Shown here piece by piece: positions 1-8,251 of a stretch of 64,000 nucleotides of DNA. The number at the start of each line of letters is the position of its first letter. Position 1 is the first letter of the stretch. This stretch comes from Ensifer canadensis (GTDB lineage: Bacteria > Pseudomonadota > Alphaproteobacteria > Rhizobiales > Rhizobiaceae): positions 1,054,001-1,118,000 of the forward strand of contig NZ_CP083371.1 of assembly GCF_017488845.2 (NCBI RefSeq), given 5' to 3'. The notes under the pieces were generated by a model that saw nothing but the letters and a program-made list of their open reading frames with translations, did no database searches and was not told where the DNA came from. A program made the translations under genes and the position numbers.

Positions 1-1
1 A

Positions 2-1090
2 CCGACAAGCGCACTCGACGTGACGGTGCAGAAACGCATTCTCGACCTGATCGACGAATTGCGCACCGAATACGGCACATCGGTTCTACTTGTGACCCAT
101 GACCTCGGGGTCGCCGCCGACCGAGCCGACCGGCTTGTCGTACTGCAGGGCGGCCGGGTCCAGGAAGTCGGCGCGACCAAAGGCGTGCTTGCCGCACCGC
201 GAAGCGCCTACACACGGCAACTGATTGCCGACGCGCCGTCGTTCTCGGCCGTTGCGCGCAGGGCCCCAGCGACCGCGCGCGAAAAGCCCGCATCATTAGA
301 CGATGATGTCGTTATCGTCGAAGGTCTTGTGCAGGACTTCGTTCGCCCCGATGGCGATGGCAAATCCTTTCGCGCCGTCGACGGTCTCAATTTTCGGGTC
401 CGTCGCGGCACGACCCATGCCATCGTCGGCGAATCCGGCTCCGGCAAGACCACCACCATCCGCGCGATTGTCGGCTTTCAGAAACCGACTGCGGGCCGTA
501 TCGAGATCGATGGTACTGATCTTTCGTCGCTTCGCGGCGAAACGCTGCGCCAGTTCAGGCGCAAGATCCAGCTGGTCTACCAGAACCCTTATGGCTCGCT
601 TGATCCGCGCCAGACGGTGTTCGACATCGTTGCCGAGCCGCTCTTAAATTTCGGCAAGCTCGCCCGGCCGGCACGCGAAGAGAAGGTCCGGGCAATCCTC
701 AGTCGCGTCGGCTTGCCGGAAGCGGCGCTTGGCCGCCGCCCTCACGCGCTTTCGGGCGGTCAGCGACAACGGGTGGCAATCGCCCGCGCACTCGTTCTCG
801 ACCCCGACGTCGTCGTTCTCGACGAGGCGGTCTCGGCTCTGGACGTGACGGTGCAGGCCCGCATCCTCGATCTTCTCGACGAACTCCAGCGCGATCTCGG
901 TCTGACCTACCTGTTCGTGTCTCATGACCTCGCAGTCGTTCGGCAGATCTCAGACACGGTGTCCGTGCTGAAGGACGGTCGTTTGGTCGACGGAGGATCC
1001 GTCGAGGACGTCTTCGAACGGCCGGGCAGCGACTACACCCGCGAACTCATCAACGCCATCCCCGGACAAAAACGAGCAGTCCTCGTCTGA
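2..1090 (+). CDS. Dual-domain peptide/nickel-type ABC transporter ATP-binding protein (5' end outside window)
   Basis: The reading frame is open to the left edge, where PTSALD (D-loop of a first ATPase domain) runs into the window, so the true start lies upstream. The first domain ends with its H-loop region (LLVTHD). A complete second ABC domain follows, with Walker A GESGSGKTTT, signature [15 protein letters not shown], Walker B VVVLDEAVSALD and H-loop SHD. Two fused ATPase domains of the DppD/DppF (GsiA-like) type would drive an oligopeptide or nickel-type importer in the inner membrane. The permease and binding-protein genes are presumably to the left. A luciferase-like monooxygenase gene starts 15 bases after the stop, so the genes are probably co-transcribed. 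Confidence 0.93.
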   Translation, partial: PTSALDVTVQKRILDLIDELRTEYGTSVLLVTHDLGVAADRADRLVVLQGGRVQEVGATKGVLAAPRSAYTRQLIADAPSFSAVARRAPATAREKPASLDDDVVIVEGLVQDFVRPDGDGKSFRAVDGLNFRVRRGTTHAIVGESGSGKTTTIRAIVGFQKPTAGRIEIDGTDLSSLRGETLRQFRRKIQLVYQNPYGSLDPRQTVFDIVAEPLLNFGKLARPAREEKVRAILSRVGLPEAALGRRPHALSGGQRQRVAIARALVLDPDVVVLDEAVSALDVTVQARILDLLDELQRDLGLTYLFVSHDLAVVRQISDTVSVLKDGRLVDGGSVEDVFERPGSDYTRELINAIPGQKRAVLV

Positions 1091-1104
1091 CGACGCAGGA
1101 ATGA

Positions 1105-2166
1105 ATGACAGGACAGAAAATGACAAATACGACGCCACGCAAGCGACTGGGGTTCTTTACGCGTCTCCTCGACGACGTGCCCGCCGGCACGCGCTATCAT
1201 TATGCGGCCGAGCAGATCGCGACCGCCGAACGTTTCGGCTTCGATACCGCCTGGGTCGCCCAGCATCACTTCCATGCCGACGAGGGCGGCCTGCCGGCGC
1301 CACTCGTCTTCCTGGCACATGTTGCCGCGCAGACGTCGCGGATCCGGCTCGGCACCGGCGTCATCACCCTGCCGCTTGAAAATCCGATCCGGGTTGCCGA
1401 AGATGCGGCTGTGCTTGACCTCCTGTCATGCGGCCGTGTCGAAATCGGCTTCGGCACCGGCGGCACACCGTCATCGTTTACGGCTTTCGGCCTCGAGAGT
1501 GCCGAGCGCGGAGACATCTTCGCCCGGCATCTGCGCGTCGTTCTCGACGCATGGGCGGGGCGGAGCCTTTCCGGCGGCGACCAGCTCTACCCGACCGCGC
1601 CGCAATTGCTGAATCGCATCTGGCAGGCGACATTCTCCGTCGCTGGTGGAGAGCGGGCAGGGCGCGCCGGCGACGGCCTCATGCTGTCGCGCACTCAGCC
1701 CCGGACCGCCGAACGCCCGGATGCGTCGCTCGCCGAACTGCAGAACCCAATTATCGACGCCTATCTCGCGGGATTGCCGGCAGGCCGCGCGCCCCGAATT
1801 TTGGGTTCACGTAGCCTGTTCGTGGCAGACAGCCGCGCTGAGGCATTGCGCCTGGCCGAAATCGGCTTGCGTCGCGGCGCCGAACGGCTGGTTGCGGCCG
1901 GCCACAAGCCGACGGGCAACTCGCTCGCCGAACTGATCGCCGCTTTCGACGTCCATGTCGGGACGCCCGACCACGTGATCGAAAGCCTCCGTGCGGATAC
2001 GACGCTCGATCGGGTTACCGACCTCGTCTTCCAGGTTCACTCCATCGATCCGCCCCACCCTCTGATCCTGCGCTCGATCGAGCTAATCGCAACTAAGGTC
2101 GCACCGGCGCTCGGATGGGCGCCGGAGGAAAAATTCGCCCCCCGCCGCCTCGGAGCCGTCGGCTGA
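1105..2166 (+). CDS. LLM-class flavin-dependent monooxygenase (luciferase-like)
   Basis: The 353-residue protein has the bacterial-luciferase TIM-barrel pattern: an N-terminal GFFTRL segment, WVAQHHF near residue 52, RIRLGTGVITLPLENPIRVAEDAAVLD (residues about 93-119, typical of the FMN-binding barrel) and GRVEIGFGTGG. These enzymes use FMNH2 and O2 to oxidise small organic substrates. From memory it resembles the KPN_01858 family, which travels with peptide-type ABC transporters and two CMD-fold proteins; exactly that arrangement is seen here. An alternative ATG at 1120 has AGGA six bases upstream, so the protein may be five residues shorter. The substrate is unknown. Confidence 0.88.
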   Translation: MTGQKMTNTTPRKRLGFFTRLLDDVPAGTRYHYAAEQIATAERFGFDTAWVAQHHFHADEGGLPAPLVFLAHVAAQTSRIRLGTGVITLPLENPIRVAEDAAVLDLLSCGRVEIGFGTGGTPSSFTAFGLESAERGDIFARHLRVVLDAWAGRSLSGGDQLYPTAPQLLNRIWQATFSVAGGERAGRAGDGLMLSRTQPRTAERPDASLAELQNPIIDAYLAGLPAGRAPRILGSRSLFVADSRAEALRLAEIGLRRGAERLVAAGHKPTGNSLAELIAAFDVHVGTPDHVIESLRADTTLDRVTDLVFQVHSIDPPHPLILRSIELIATKVAPALGWAPEEKFAPRRLGAVG

Positions 2167-2226
2167 CAACGCCGATCACCACAGTGGCACCCGGGGCGCC
2201 GCTAAACTGAAGGAAGGAGACTTACC

Positions 2227-2844
2227 GTGACCACATCGACACCCGATATCATCGACCTGCTGGCCGGCATCAAGCCGGGCTCATCGCTTGATCGCATCCG
2301 CACCCAGCGGCCGGAAACACGCGAGCAGGCGCAGAAGAGCTATCGCGCACTCTTTGAGCCCGAAAATTTCGGCGACGTCTCTCATGCCGAACGGCAGGCA
2401 ATTGCCAGCTTCGTCGCGGGATTGCATCGGCATCCGGATATTTTTGAGTTCTACGTCAGCCCACTGGAGGAAGGCGAAGCGAACCGCTGGGTGGTCGAGG
2501 TGTTGAAGGCCGAGATCGGCGCGGCGCAGGCCGTCGGCCCCTATGGGCGATATCCGGCCGGCGCTTTGAGCGTCGAGGACGCACCCGGGCCGATCTACCA
2601 GGTCTCTGATGCCGGGCGTGAAGCGCTCGGAGCAAAGCTTGCGGCAGCCTTGGAACATGCGCATCTGCTTGTCTTCCATCTCCGTGACGCAAGCCCCAGG
2701 GCGCTTCAGGCGCTCATCGCTGCCGGCTGGACGACGAACGGTATCGTGACGCTGTCGCAGCTTGTCGCATTCGTTGCGTTCCAGATCCGGGTGATCGCCG
2801 GCCTTGGCCTGCTTGCGGCTTCCGCCAGGCGCGCTGCCGCCTGA
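2227..2844 (+). CDS. CMD-domain (AhpD-fold) protein without cysteines
   Basis: The 205-residue protein matches the carboxymuconolactone decarboxylase-like family that I recall as Avi_7170-type. The helix that normally carries the AhpD redox motif is recognisable (HAERQAIASFVAGLH, residues 53-67), but the CxxC pair is absent and the whole protein has no cysteine. It is therefore unlikely to be a thiol peroxidase itself and may be a structural or regulatory partner of the AhpD-like protein encoded 20 bases downstream. An AAGGAG-type ribosome site precedes the start (GGAAGGAGACTTACC). It sits in the same unit as the flavin monooxygenase. Function unknown. Confidence 0.8.
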   Translation: MTTSTPDIIDLLAGIKPGSSLDRIRTQRPETREQAQKSYRALFEPENFGDVSHAERQAIASFVAGLHRHPDIFEFYVSPLEEGEANRWVVEVLKAEIGAAQAVGPYGRYPAGALSVEDAPGPIYQVSDAGREALGAKLAAALEHAHLLVFHLRDASPRALQALIAAGWTTNGIVTLSQLVAFVAFQIRVIAGLGLLAASARRAAA

Positions 2845-2863
2845 GCCTTAGAAGGAGTTTGTC

Positions 2864-3469
2864 ATGACTGACCACATCATCACGCCCAAGATTGAAAATC
2901 GCCCAGTCGCGTTCACGCAGGCCGAGATCGGCTGGACGCCGTGGCTTGAGCCGCTTGCGGAGGACGATCTGACGGAGGCGCACCTTACCGGTCTCGTCGA
3001 GGCATCGCGCGCAAAGTCGCCCTACTTCCGCTTGCTCGTTCGCGATCCCCAGGTTCTGGAGGCCCGGACGAAGACGGACAAGGACATCTTCTACAACACC
3101 CGCACGGGCCTGCCGCGTGCCGAGCGCGAGCTTGCAGCGACTGCGGCATCGCGGTCAAATGGATGTATCTTCTGCGCCTCCGTGCATTCGCGTTTCGCAT
3201 CTCACCATTCCAAGCGGGGCGACGACGTTCAGAAGCTTCTCGATGAAGGTGTGGATGCAGATCTCGGCGAACGCTGGAATGCAATCGTTGCAGCTTCGGT
3301 GGCGCTGACGGCGACGCCACCCACATTCGGCGACGATCATATCGAACGCCTGTCTGCCGCCGGCCTCGACGAACTCGAAATTGCCGACGTGATCCACGGC
3401 GCCGCCTTCTTCAACTGGGCGAACCGCCTGATGCTCTCGCTCGGCGAACCGACACCGGCGGTACAATGA
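2864..3469 (+). CDS. Alkylhydroperoxidase (AhpD-like) CMD-domain protein
   Basis: This 201-residue AhpD-fold protein keeps the whole proton-relay/redox motif: Glu89, Cys101-x-x-Cys104 and His108 (ELAATAASRSNGCIFCASVH). The 12-residue Glu-to-Cys spacing is what is known for AhpD. It should act as a thiol-dependent peroxidase or disulfide reductant in the cytoplasm. It resembles what I recall as the Avi_7169 family, the usual partner of the preceding cysteine-free CMD protein and the luciferase-like monooxygenase. AAGGAG lies 7 bases before the ATG. It is the last gene of the left-hand operon; a hairpin at 3631-3657 may end the transcript. Confidence 0.86.
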   Translation: MTDHIITPKIENRPVAFTQAEIGWTPWLEPLAEDDLTEAHLTGLVEASRAKSPYFRLLVRDPQVLEARTKTDKDIFYNTRTGLPRAERELAATAASRSNGCIFCASVHSRFASHHSKRGDDVQKLLDEGVDADLGERWNAIVAASVALTATPPTFGDDHIERLSAAGLDELEIADVIHGAAFFNWANRLMLSLGEPTPAVQ

Positions 3470-3630
3470 TTTGAGATTGAGGGGCGGGGCCAGGCATGGT
3501 GCAGGGTTCCGGCAGATGCCCGCACCACCGCGGACGTTCCCGGGCAAAATGCTCTGCGCTATCAACCGCGCCGGTGGCTCGCACGGAGCGACCATGCCGT
3601 ATGGATCAGCGTCCTCGAAGGCCAACCGAA

Positions 3631-3657
3631 CAAGTCGCGAGCATTGCTCGCGCCTTG
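3631..3657 (+). terminator. Hairpin after the AhpD-like gene, possible terminator
   Basis: CGCGAGC (3636-3642) pairs with GCTCGCG (3646-3652) around an ATT loop, and the stem is extended by CAAG/CTTG on the outside. There is no clean T tract, so termination is only possible, not demonstrated. It lies between converging genes. Confidence 0.35.
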
Positions 3658-3730
3658 TTGATATTCGTTATCGGTACCGAACCATGACGGATGGCCATCT
3701 GACGTTCAACGCTAGTCTGGCAATGAAAGC

Positions 3731-4141
3731 CTATTGGGTCGGGGCGAGCGGTGGCTCGACCTGTCTGCGCACGAGCTTTCCTTCCTCAGCCTTGTAGAAG
3801 AACTGGCTTGAGACCAGCCATCCCTTGAGTGGCCGAAGTGGTGGAATGCACGTCAGCAACATGAACGGGCCGGTGACCAGAAGGTGCATCCACAGCGGCG
3901 CGCTGTATTGCACCTCCAGCCATACGCCGAGCAGCACGCTCGGCACGCAGCCGAAGCAGATGACGAAGAAGGCGGGGCCGTCAGCGGGATCGGCGAAGGA
4001 GTAGTCGAGATCGCAGACCTCGCACTTCTTGCGCATTTTGAGGAAGCCTTCGAACAGATGTCCTTGGCCGCAACGCGGACAACGACCGCGCAAGCCGGTT
4101 TGCATGGGAGATAGGGGAGGCCAGTCGCGATCCGAAGACAT
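3731..4141 (-). CDS. DUF983 family membrane protein
   Basis: The C-terminal 136 codons of a longer open frame code for a DUF983 protein. It has an N-terminal zinc-ribbon-like part (RGRCPRCGQGHLF, then CEVCDLDY) followed by two hydrophobic segments (about residues 60-85 and 88-110). The chosen ATG at 4141 has AAAGGA six bases upstream; the further upstream frame has no family-like sequence. DUF983 proteins are small inner-membrane proteins of unknown role common in Alphaproteobacteria. The neighbour upstream on the same strand is a MocR-type regulator 186 bases away, with a palindrome in between. Confidence 0.85.
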   Translation of the reverse strand: MSSDRDWPPLSPMQTGLRGRCPRCGQGHLFEGFLKMRKKCEVCDLDYSFADPADGPAFFVICFGCVPSVLLGVWLEVQYSAPLWMHLLVTGPFMLLTCIPPLRPLKGWLVSSQFFYKAEEGKLVRRQVEPPLAPTQ

Positions 4142-4276
4142 ATGCGTTCCTTTCAGGCGTCTGCGGCGCAGCCTTTCCGGCGCGCCAGCTGATATGCCTG
4201 GGTGCGGTCGACGAATGCTCCGTGCCGCCTCAGGCCTGCAGGGATTAAGACGCCTAAAAGCACGCATTGTCAATTT

Positions 4277-4294
4277 ATTGTATGCATACATTGC
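4277..4294. promoter_or_regulatory. TGTATGCATACA palindrome, candidate operator
   Basis: A perfect 12-base palindrome (4279-4290) within ATTGTATGCATACATTGC lies between the regulator gene and the DUF983 gene. Its first eight bases ATTGTATG recur just upstream of the regulator at 5745, which suggests a binding site for that regulator. This is inference only. Confidence 0.35.
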
Positions 4295-4327
4295 TGCGAC
4301 AATTTCGCCGGCCGCAAACGAAAGACC

Positions 4328-5725
4328 TCAAACGACGAGACTCGATGCAGCCGGAGATTGCTGAAGCAGATCTGCAATCGTCATCAGGCTGCGCTGCAAC
4401 TCCTCGTGCGTCCGTGCCGCGCCAAGGCCGAGGCGCACGGCTTCAGGTGCTAGGTCAAGCGCGAAGGCATCGCTGGCCACGACGCTGATGCCTGATGCCC
4501 GCAGCCGACCGGAAAAATCGCCTCGCGTCCAGGGTAGTGGCAGGTGTAGCCATACGTGGAAGCCTTCCTGGTCCGTCTGGACAACGTCCCTTGGCAACAA
4601 GCGGCTGACCATGGTCTGTCTGATCGTCACTTCCTGGCGGATGGCGCCGAGGACCTCCCTTGCCGTCCCGTCCTCAATCCAGCGTGTTGCGATCGCGGCG
4701 TTGAAGGGGGGAGCCATGCCACTCGTCGCGCGTATCGCGCCCTCGATGCGCACGCAGCTTTGGCGATCCGGAACGACGAGATAGGCAATCCGCAGCGCTG
4801 GCGACAGGCACTTGGCGAGACCGGCAATGTGATAGACGAGGTCAGGCGCAAGTGCTGCCAATGGCGGCGGCGCGGCGATTGGCAGCGCTCCATAGGCGTC
4901 GTCCTCGATGATTGCTACGCCGTGGGTTCGGGCAATGGCAACGATCGCCTTGCGGCGCTCAAGCGGCAGTGTTGCTGTGGTCGGGTTGTGGAGCGTGGGG
5001 TTACAGTAGAGCGCTCTTAATTTCGTGCTTTTGCAAATCGCTTCAAGCTGTTCTGGTACAATGCCATTTTTGTCAATAGGAACGCCGACGATATCGATGC
5101 CGAGATGGGCGGCGAGCGCCCGTAGGCCGGGATAGGCAATGGTTTCCGCGGCGATCACATCGCCGGGCTTTGCAAGGCTGCTGATCGCGGCCAGCAGGGC
5201 GCTTTGTGCTCCTGCGCAGATCAGTACGCGCTCGGCTGGGATTTCTCCCAGGCGCGGCTGTAGCCAGTTGGCCCCGACAGCGCGATTGTGAAGCGTGCCG
5301 CCGGGCGCCTGATACCGCATCAACAGATCGAGCCCATGTTCGCCCTGCAGGCTGGCGATGTCGCTCCACAGGCGCATTGTCAGGGCCGCGTCGTCGAAAA
5401 GTGGCGGCAGGTTCATGCTCATGTCGACAAGGCCATCGGCTGCCGGCTGCAATCCCTTCATTCTTTTCGCCTTGACATAGGTGCCCTGGCCGACGCGCCC
5501 TTCCACCAATCCGCGGTGTCGCGCCTCGTTGTAGGCGCGACTCACCGTGGTGAAGTCGATGCCCAATGCGCTGGCGAGCGCGCGCTGGGGCGGCAGCCGC
5601 GCGCCTTCGGACAGGCGACCTTCGGCGATATCAGCTGCGATGGCGTCGGCAATAGCGATGTAAAGCGGTCCGTTCGCTTTCCGGATGGCAGGCAGCCAGG
5701 TCGTCTCCGATGCATCCGTCGTCAT
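4328..5725 (-). CDS. MocR-type regulator: GntR DNA-binding domain fused to PLP aminotransferase domain
   Basis: The 465-residue protein has a GntR winged helix (residues about 15-85, LPPQRALASALGIDFTTVSRAYNEA) joined to a class I/II aminotransferase fold. The PLP-binding lysine is Lys305 in AGLAKCLSPALR, with Asp275/Asp276 (IIEDDAYG) for the ring nitrogen. MocR proteins sense PLP or amino-compound ligands and usually act on a neighbouring gene. The site-like sequence ATTGTATGGATATTGC 20 bases upstream and a related palindrome at 4277 suggest autoregulation and control of the DUF983 gene. The ligand cannot be told from sequence. Confidence 0.9.
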   Translation of the reverse strand: MTTDASETTWLPAIRKANGPLYIAIADAIAADIAEGRLSEGARLPPQRALASALGIDFTTVSRAYNEARHRGLVEGRVGQGTYVKAKRMKGLQPAADGLVDMSMNLPPLFDDAALTMRLWSDIASLQGEHGLDLLMRYQAPGGTLHNRAVGANWLQPRLGEIPAERVLICAGAQSALLAAISSLAKPGDVIAAETIAYPGLRALAAHLGIDIVGVPIDKNGIVPEQLEAICKSTKLRALYCNPTLHNPTTATLPLERRKAIVAIARTHGVAIIEDDAYGALPIAAPPPLAALAPDLVYHIAGLAKCLSPALRIAYLVVPDRQSCVRIEGAIRATSGMAPPFNAAIATRWIEDGTAREVLGAIRQEVTIRQTMVSRLLPRDVVQTDQEGFHVWLHLPLPWTRGDFSGRLRASGISVVASDAFALDLAPEAVRLGLGAARTHEELQRSLMTIADLLQQSPAASSLVV

Positions 5726-5744
5726 GGCACTACCTCAAGATCAC

Positions 5745-5762
5745 ATTGTATGGATATTGCAT
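5745..5762. promoter_or_regulatory. ATTGTATG-type site upstream of the MocR-type gene
   Basis: ATTGTATGGATATTGCAT lies about 20 bases before the regulator start and shares ATTGTATG, the following ATA and TTGC with the site at 4277. It is a candidate autoregulatory site. Confidence 0.3.
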
Positions 5763-6207
5763 GTTTTACCATGCTGGCGCAAGCCGCCGTATTTCGGGGA
5801 CGGGCTAGCGTGCTCGGGGCCACCGAATCGGTGCGTCGAGCGGCACAAACGGTTGCTCCATTTCCGTTACTGCGGAAACCCTAGGAAGCTTTTCGACATT
5901 CAACCTACCCGGCGCTCGACAGTTGAGCGTTCGATGCAGGCATTTGGTTGCATTCGTCTTGATTGCTCGCCGTGCGACGGTAGCCCATCGTCGCCTGGGT
6001 TGCTGCCGAGGCTGATAGGTTTCAGTCTTTTTCCCGCTCAAGGCAAATCTTGTTTGTCATATCGCGTGGCTGTCATTTGCGCGAAGGGCAACAATGTCAT
6101 ACGCTTAAGCCGTGACGCGCGCTTTGTATGGTCGTTTTCGCCGACGAAGCCTGCAAACGAGAAATGCAACAGAACCGGTCCATCCCAAGGGGCCGTGGAG
6201 CAGCGCC
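5763..6207. other. Intergenic region, no gene recognised
   Basis: About 445 bases separate the divergent regulator and pentapeptide-repeat genes. Short open frames here have no family-like sequence. It must hold the promoter of the pentapeptide-repeat gene, but I cannot point to a convincing one. Confidence 0.5.
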
Positions 6208-6996
6208 ATGCATATCCCAAAGCCGAAGCCCATTCGTTCGTTTGTCGCAACCGGGGAGGGTGGGTTTAGCGACACAATCGGGATCAAACGCGCCATTCGC
6301 GCCTGTGGCAAACGGTCGGCTATCGGCCTCTCTGCATTTCTTGTGACGCTGGCGCTCTCGAACCTTGCCTATGCGGCGAACTGCAAGGATCCATCGGCGC
6401 CGGGCGCTGACTGGAGCGATTGCAACAAGAAGCTGCTGATGCTTGGCGGGATCGATCTCGAGGGTGGGAAACTGGTCAACACTGATTTCACCCTGACGGA
6501 TCTGAGGGGCGCGAATCTCACGGCCGCAAACCTGGAGAAGGCGACGCTGGTGCGTTCGTCATTGGCCGGCGCCAGGGCCGATAAGGCGAATTTCGCCAAG
6601 GTTGAAGCCTACCGAACCAGTTTTGCCGGCATCTCGGCGGAAGGCGCTTCATTCAACAGTTCCGAACTGCAGCGAACGAATTTCACAGGAGCCAAATTGA
6701 CGGGCGCCGACTTCGAGAAGGCCGAGCTCGGGCGCGCCAACTTCGAAAAAGCGGTGATCACGGGCACGCGTTTCCCGATGGCCAATCTGTCGCGCGCCAC
6801 TTTCAGCGGCTCTAGCTTCGAGGGCCCGATCGACTTCACCGATGCGTTCATGTTCCTGACGCGCATCGAAGGGGTGGACTTGTCGGCCGCAACCGGGCTC
6901 GAGCAGGAGCAGGTTAACCTGACATGCGGCGACAGCGCCACCAAACTGCCGGCCGGGCTATCTACTCCAGCCAATTGGCCGTGCCCGGTCGACTGA
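6208..6996 (+). CDS. Secreted pentapeptide-repeat protein
   Basis: Translation most likely starts at ATG 6208 (GGAG seven bases upstream), giving 263 residues; the open frame extends further upstream without family support. A hydrophobic signal segment (IGLSAFLVTLALSNLAYA, about residues 36-53) ends in AYA-AN, suggesting export to the periplasm. Downstream are about twenty A(N/D)(L/F)xx pentapeptide repeats (for example ANLTAANLEKATL, ANFAK, ADFEKAELGRANF), which form a right-handed quadrilateral beta-helix. Cysteines near both ends (CKD, CNKK, CGD, CPVD) may form disulfides. The specific role is unknown. It converges on the deoxyribosyltransferase gene 12 bases away. Confidence 0.85.
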   Translation: MHIPKPKPIRSFVATGEGGFSDTIGIKRAIRACGKRSAIGLSAFLVTLALSNLAYAANCKDPSAPGADWSDCNKKLLMLGGIDLEGGKLVNTDFTLTDLRGANLTAANLEKATLVRSSLAGARADKANFAKVEAYRTSFAGISAEGASFNSSELQRTNFTGAKLTGADFEKAELGRANFEKAVITGTRFPMANLSRATFSGSSFEGPIDFTDAFMFLTRIEGVDLSAATGLEQEQVNLTCGDSATKLPAGLSTPANWPCPVD

Positions 6997-7008
6997 ACGG
7001 GATCGATC

Positions 7009-7584
7009 TCAACGGAGATGTTGCTTGGCGGCAATCGCCAGGCATTGCTTGAATGCCTCAAGATCGGTCAGCCGGTCGGCTTCGGCCACCTCGCGCTTTA
7101 TGAAGGTTCCGCCGCGCGCCAGGATGCCGCCATCGAGCATCAGATTGTCGGCCATATCGAAATCCTCGATGCTCAACCCGTCCTGTCCAGCCATGCGGCC
7201 GTCCGGGCGCGTGCCGGCCTTGCCGCCGTAATGGCCGTGGAGGATGCGGTCGTAATAGCTGCGCGACGTGTTGGTGTAGGCATAGACATGGCGGCCACGG
7301 CCGCACATGAAGCCGAGCTCGAAAACCGTGCCGACATCGGCGCTGATGCCGCGAAACGGCGTCAGATTGGCGATGATCATGTCGCTGGCCAGCATCATGC
7401 CTTCATCCACGCCATAGATCGCAACGCCGCGTGCATGCTTGGTTTCGGCCGGCGGAATTTCCAGGTCGCCCGGCACGAGTGGCGTGAAGCCGGCCGCACG
7501 GGCAAGTTCGGCCTTCTGTGCCTGGATCTCCACGGCATTGCTCAGGAACACTTCAGGCCCGGCCAGATATACTTTCACGATCAT
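7009..7584 (-). CDS. Nucleoside 2-deoxyribosyltransferase
   Basis: The 191-residue protein has the family marks: VYLAGPEVF at the N-terminus (nucleoside binding), Asp68 in LASDMIIANL and the nucleophile Glu89 in GTVFELGFM, followed by aromatic segment HVYAYTN. These enzymes swap bases between 2'-deoxynucleosides or hydrolyse deoxynucleosides in the cytoplasm, for nucleoside salvage. Length is slightly above the 150-170 residues typical of lactobacillar enzymes because of an insert (about residues 108-140, YYDRILHGHYGG). It stands alone, divergent from a thioesterase gene. Confidence 0.88.
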   Translation of the reverse strand: MIVKVYLAGPEVFLSNAVEIQAQKAELARAAGFTPLVPGDLEIPPAETKHARGVAIYGVDEGMMLASDMIIANLTPFRGISADVGTVFELGFMCGRGRHVYAYTNTSRSYYDRILHGHYGGKAGTRPDGRMAGQDGLSIEDFDMADNLMLDGGILARGGTFIKREVAEADRLTDLEAFKQCLAIAAKQHLR

Positions 7585-7810
7585 GCTCCTTGCAGATTTC
7601 CCAGTCCGTCAAAGGAGGTCAGCCTAGGGAGGTCGCGGGCGGGCGCCTAGTAGGCGTGGTTGCACGGCCGGCGCTTACCCACCGATATTTCGGTACTTGT
7701 CCGCGCTGATTGCAGGAGCGGTCGATGATGGCACGGCATGGACAGGCGGCTTCGTCATCCGCTATCTCTCAGCCGTTCTGTCCAGGCATATCCATCAGCG
7801 GGGTCCATCG

Positions 7811-8230
7811 ATGCCAAGTCAGCCTTTGACCACCTATGTCGGCGTCGCACATCCGTGGATGTGCGACACGATGGGGCATATGAACGTTCGCCACTATGCG
7901 GCGATGTTCGATGATGCCAGCTTCCAGCTGCTTGGTCATATTGCCGGGATCGAGGTTGAAGGCGAGCCGGGCAGGGGCTGGGCCGACGTGCGGTCGGAAG
8001 TGGAATACAAACACGAGACGAAGGCAGGCACCCTACTCACCATTCGCTCGCGGGTGGTCAAGCTGGGCCGTTCCTCCGTGACCTTCGAGCAGATCATGTC
8101 AGGCACGCTTGATGATGTTGTTCACGCCGTCAACCGAACGGTGACCGTTCGCTTCGATCTTTCGGCGCGCACGGCAATGGCGCTGGAGCCGGCGGCACGC
8201 GCACGCGCGGAGGCATTGCTTCAAGCGTGA
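7811..8230 (+). CDS. Acyl-CoA thioesterase, 4HBT hot-dog family
   Basis: The 139-residue product from ATG 7811 has the hot-dog thioesterase pattern DTMGHMNVRHYAAMFDDA (residues 19-36), with Asp19 in the catalytic position and a central helix, then a beta-strand series (EVEYKHETKAGTLLTIRSRVV). The family hydrolyses acyl-CoA thioesters such as 4-hydroxybenzoyl-CoA or short-chain acyl-CoAs. The open frame extends to 7697, but that stretch has no family similarity and 139 residues is the usual length. No strong ribosome site is seen. It converges on a LysR gene 21 bases away. Confidence 0.84.
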   Translation: MPSQPLTTYVGVAHPWMCDTMGHMNVRHYAAMFDDASFQLLGHIAGIEVEGEPGRGWADVRSEVEYKHETKAGTLLTIRSRVVKLGRSSVTFEQIMSGTLDDVVHAVNRTVTVRFDLSARTAMALEPAARARAEALLQA

Positions 8231-8251
8231 TCTGCCGCCCGCGGTCCGTCG

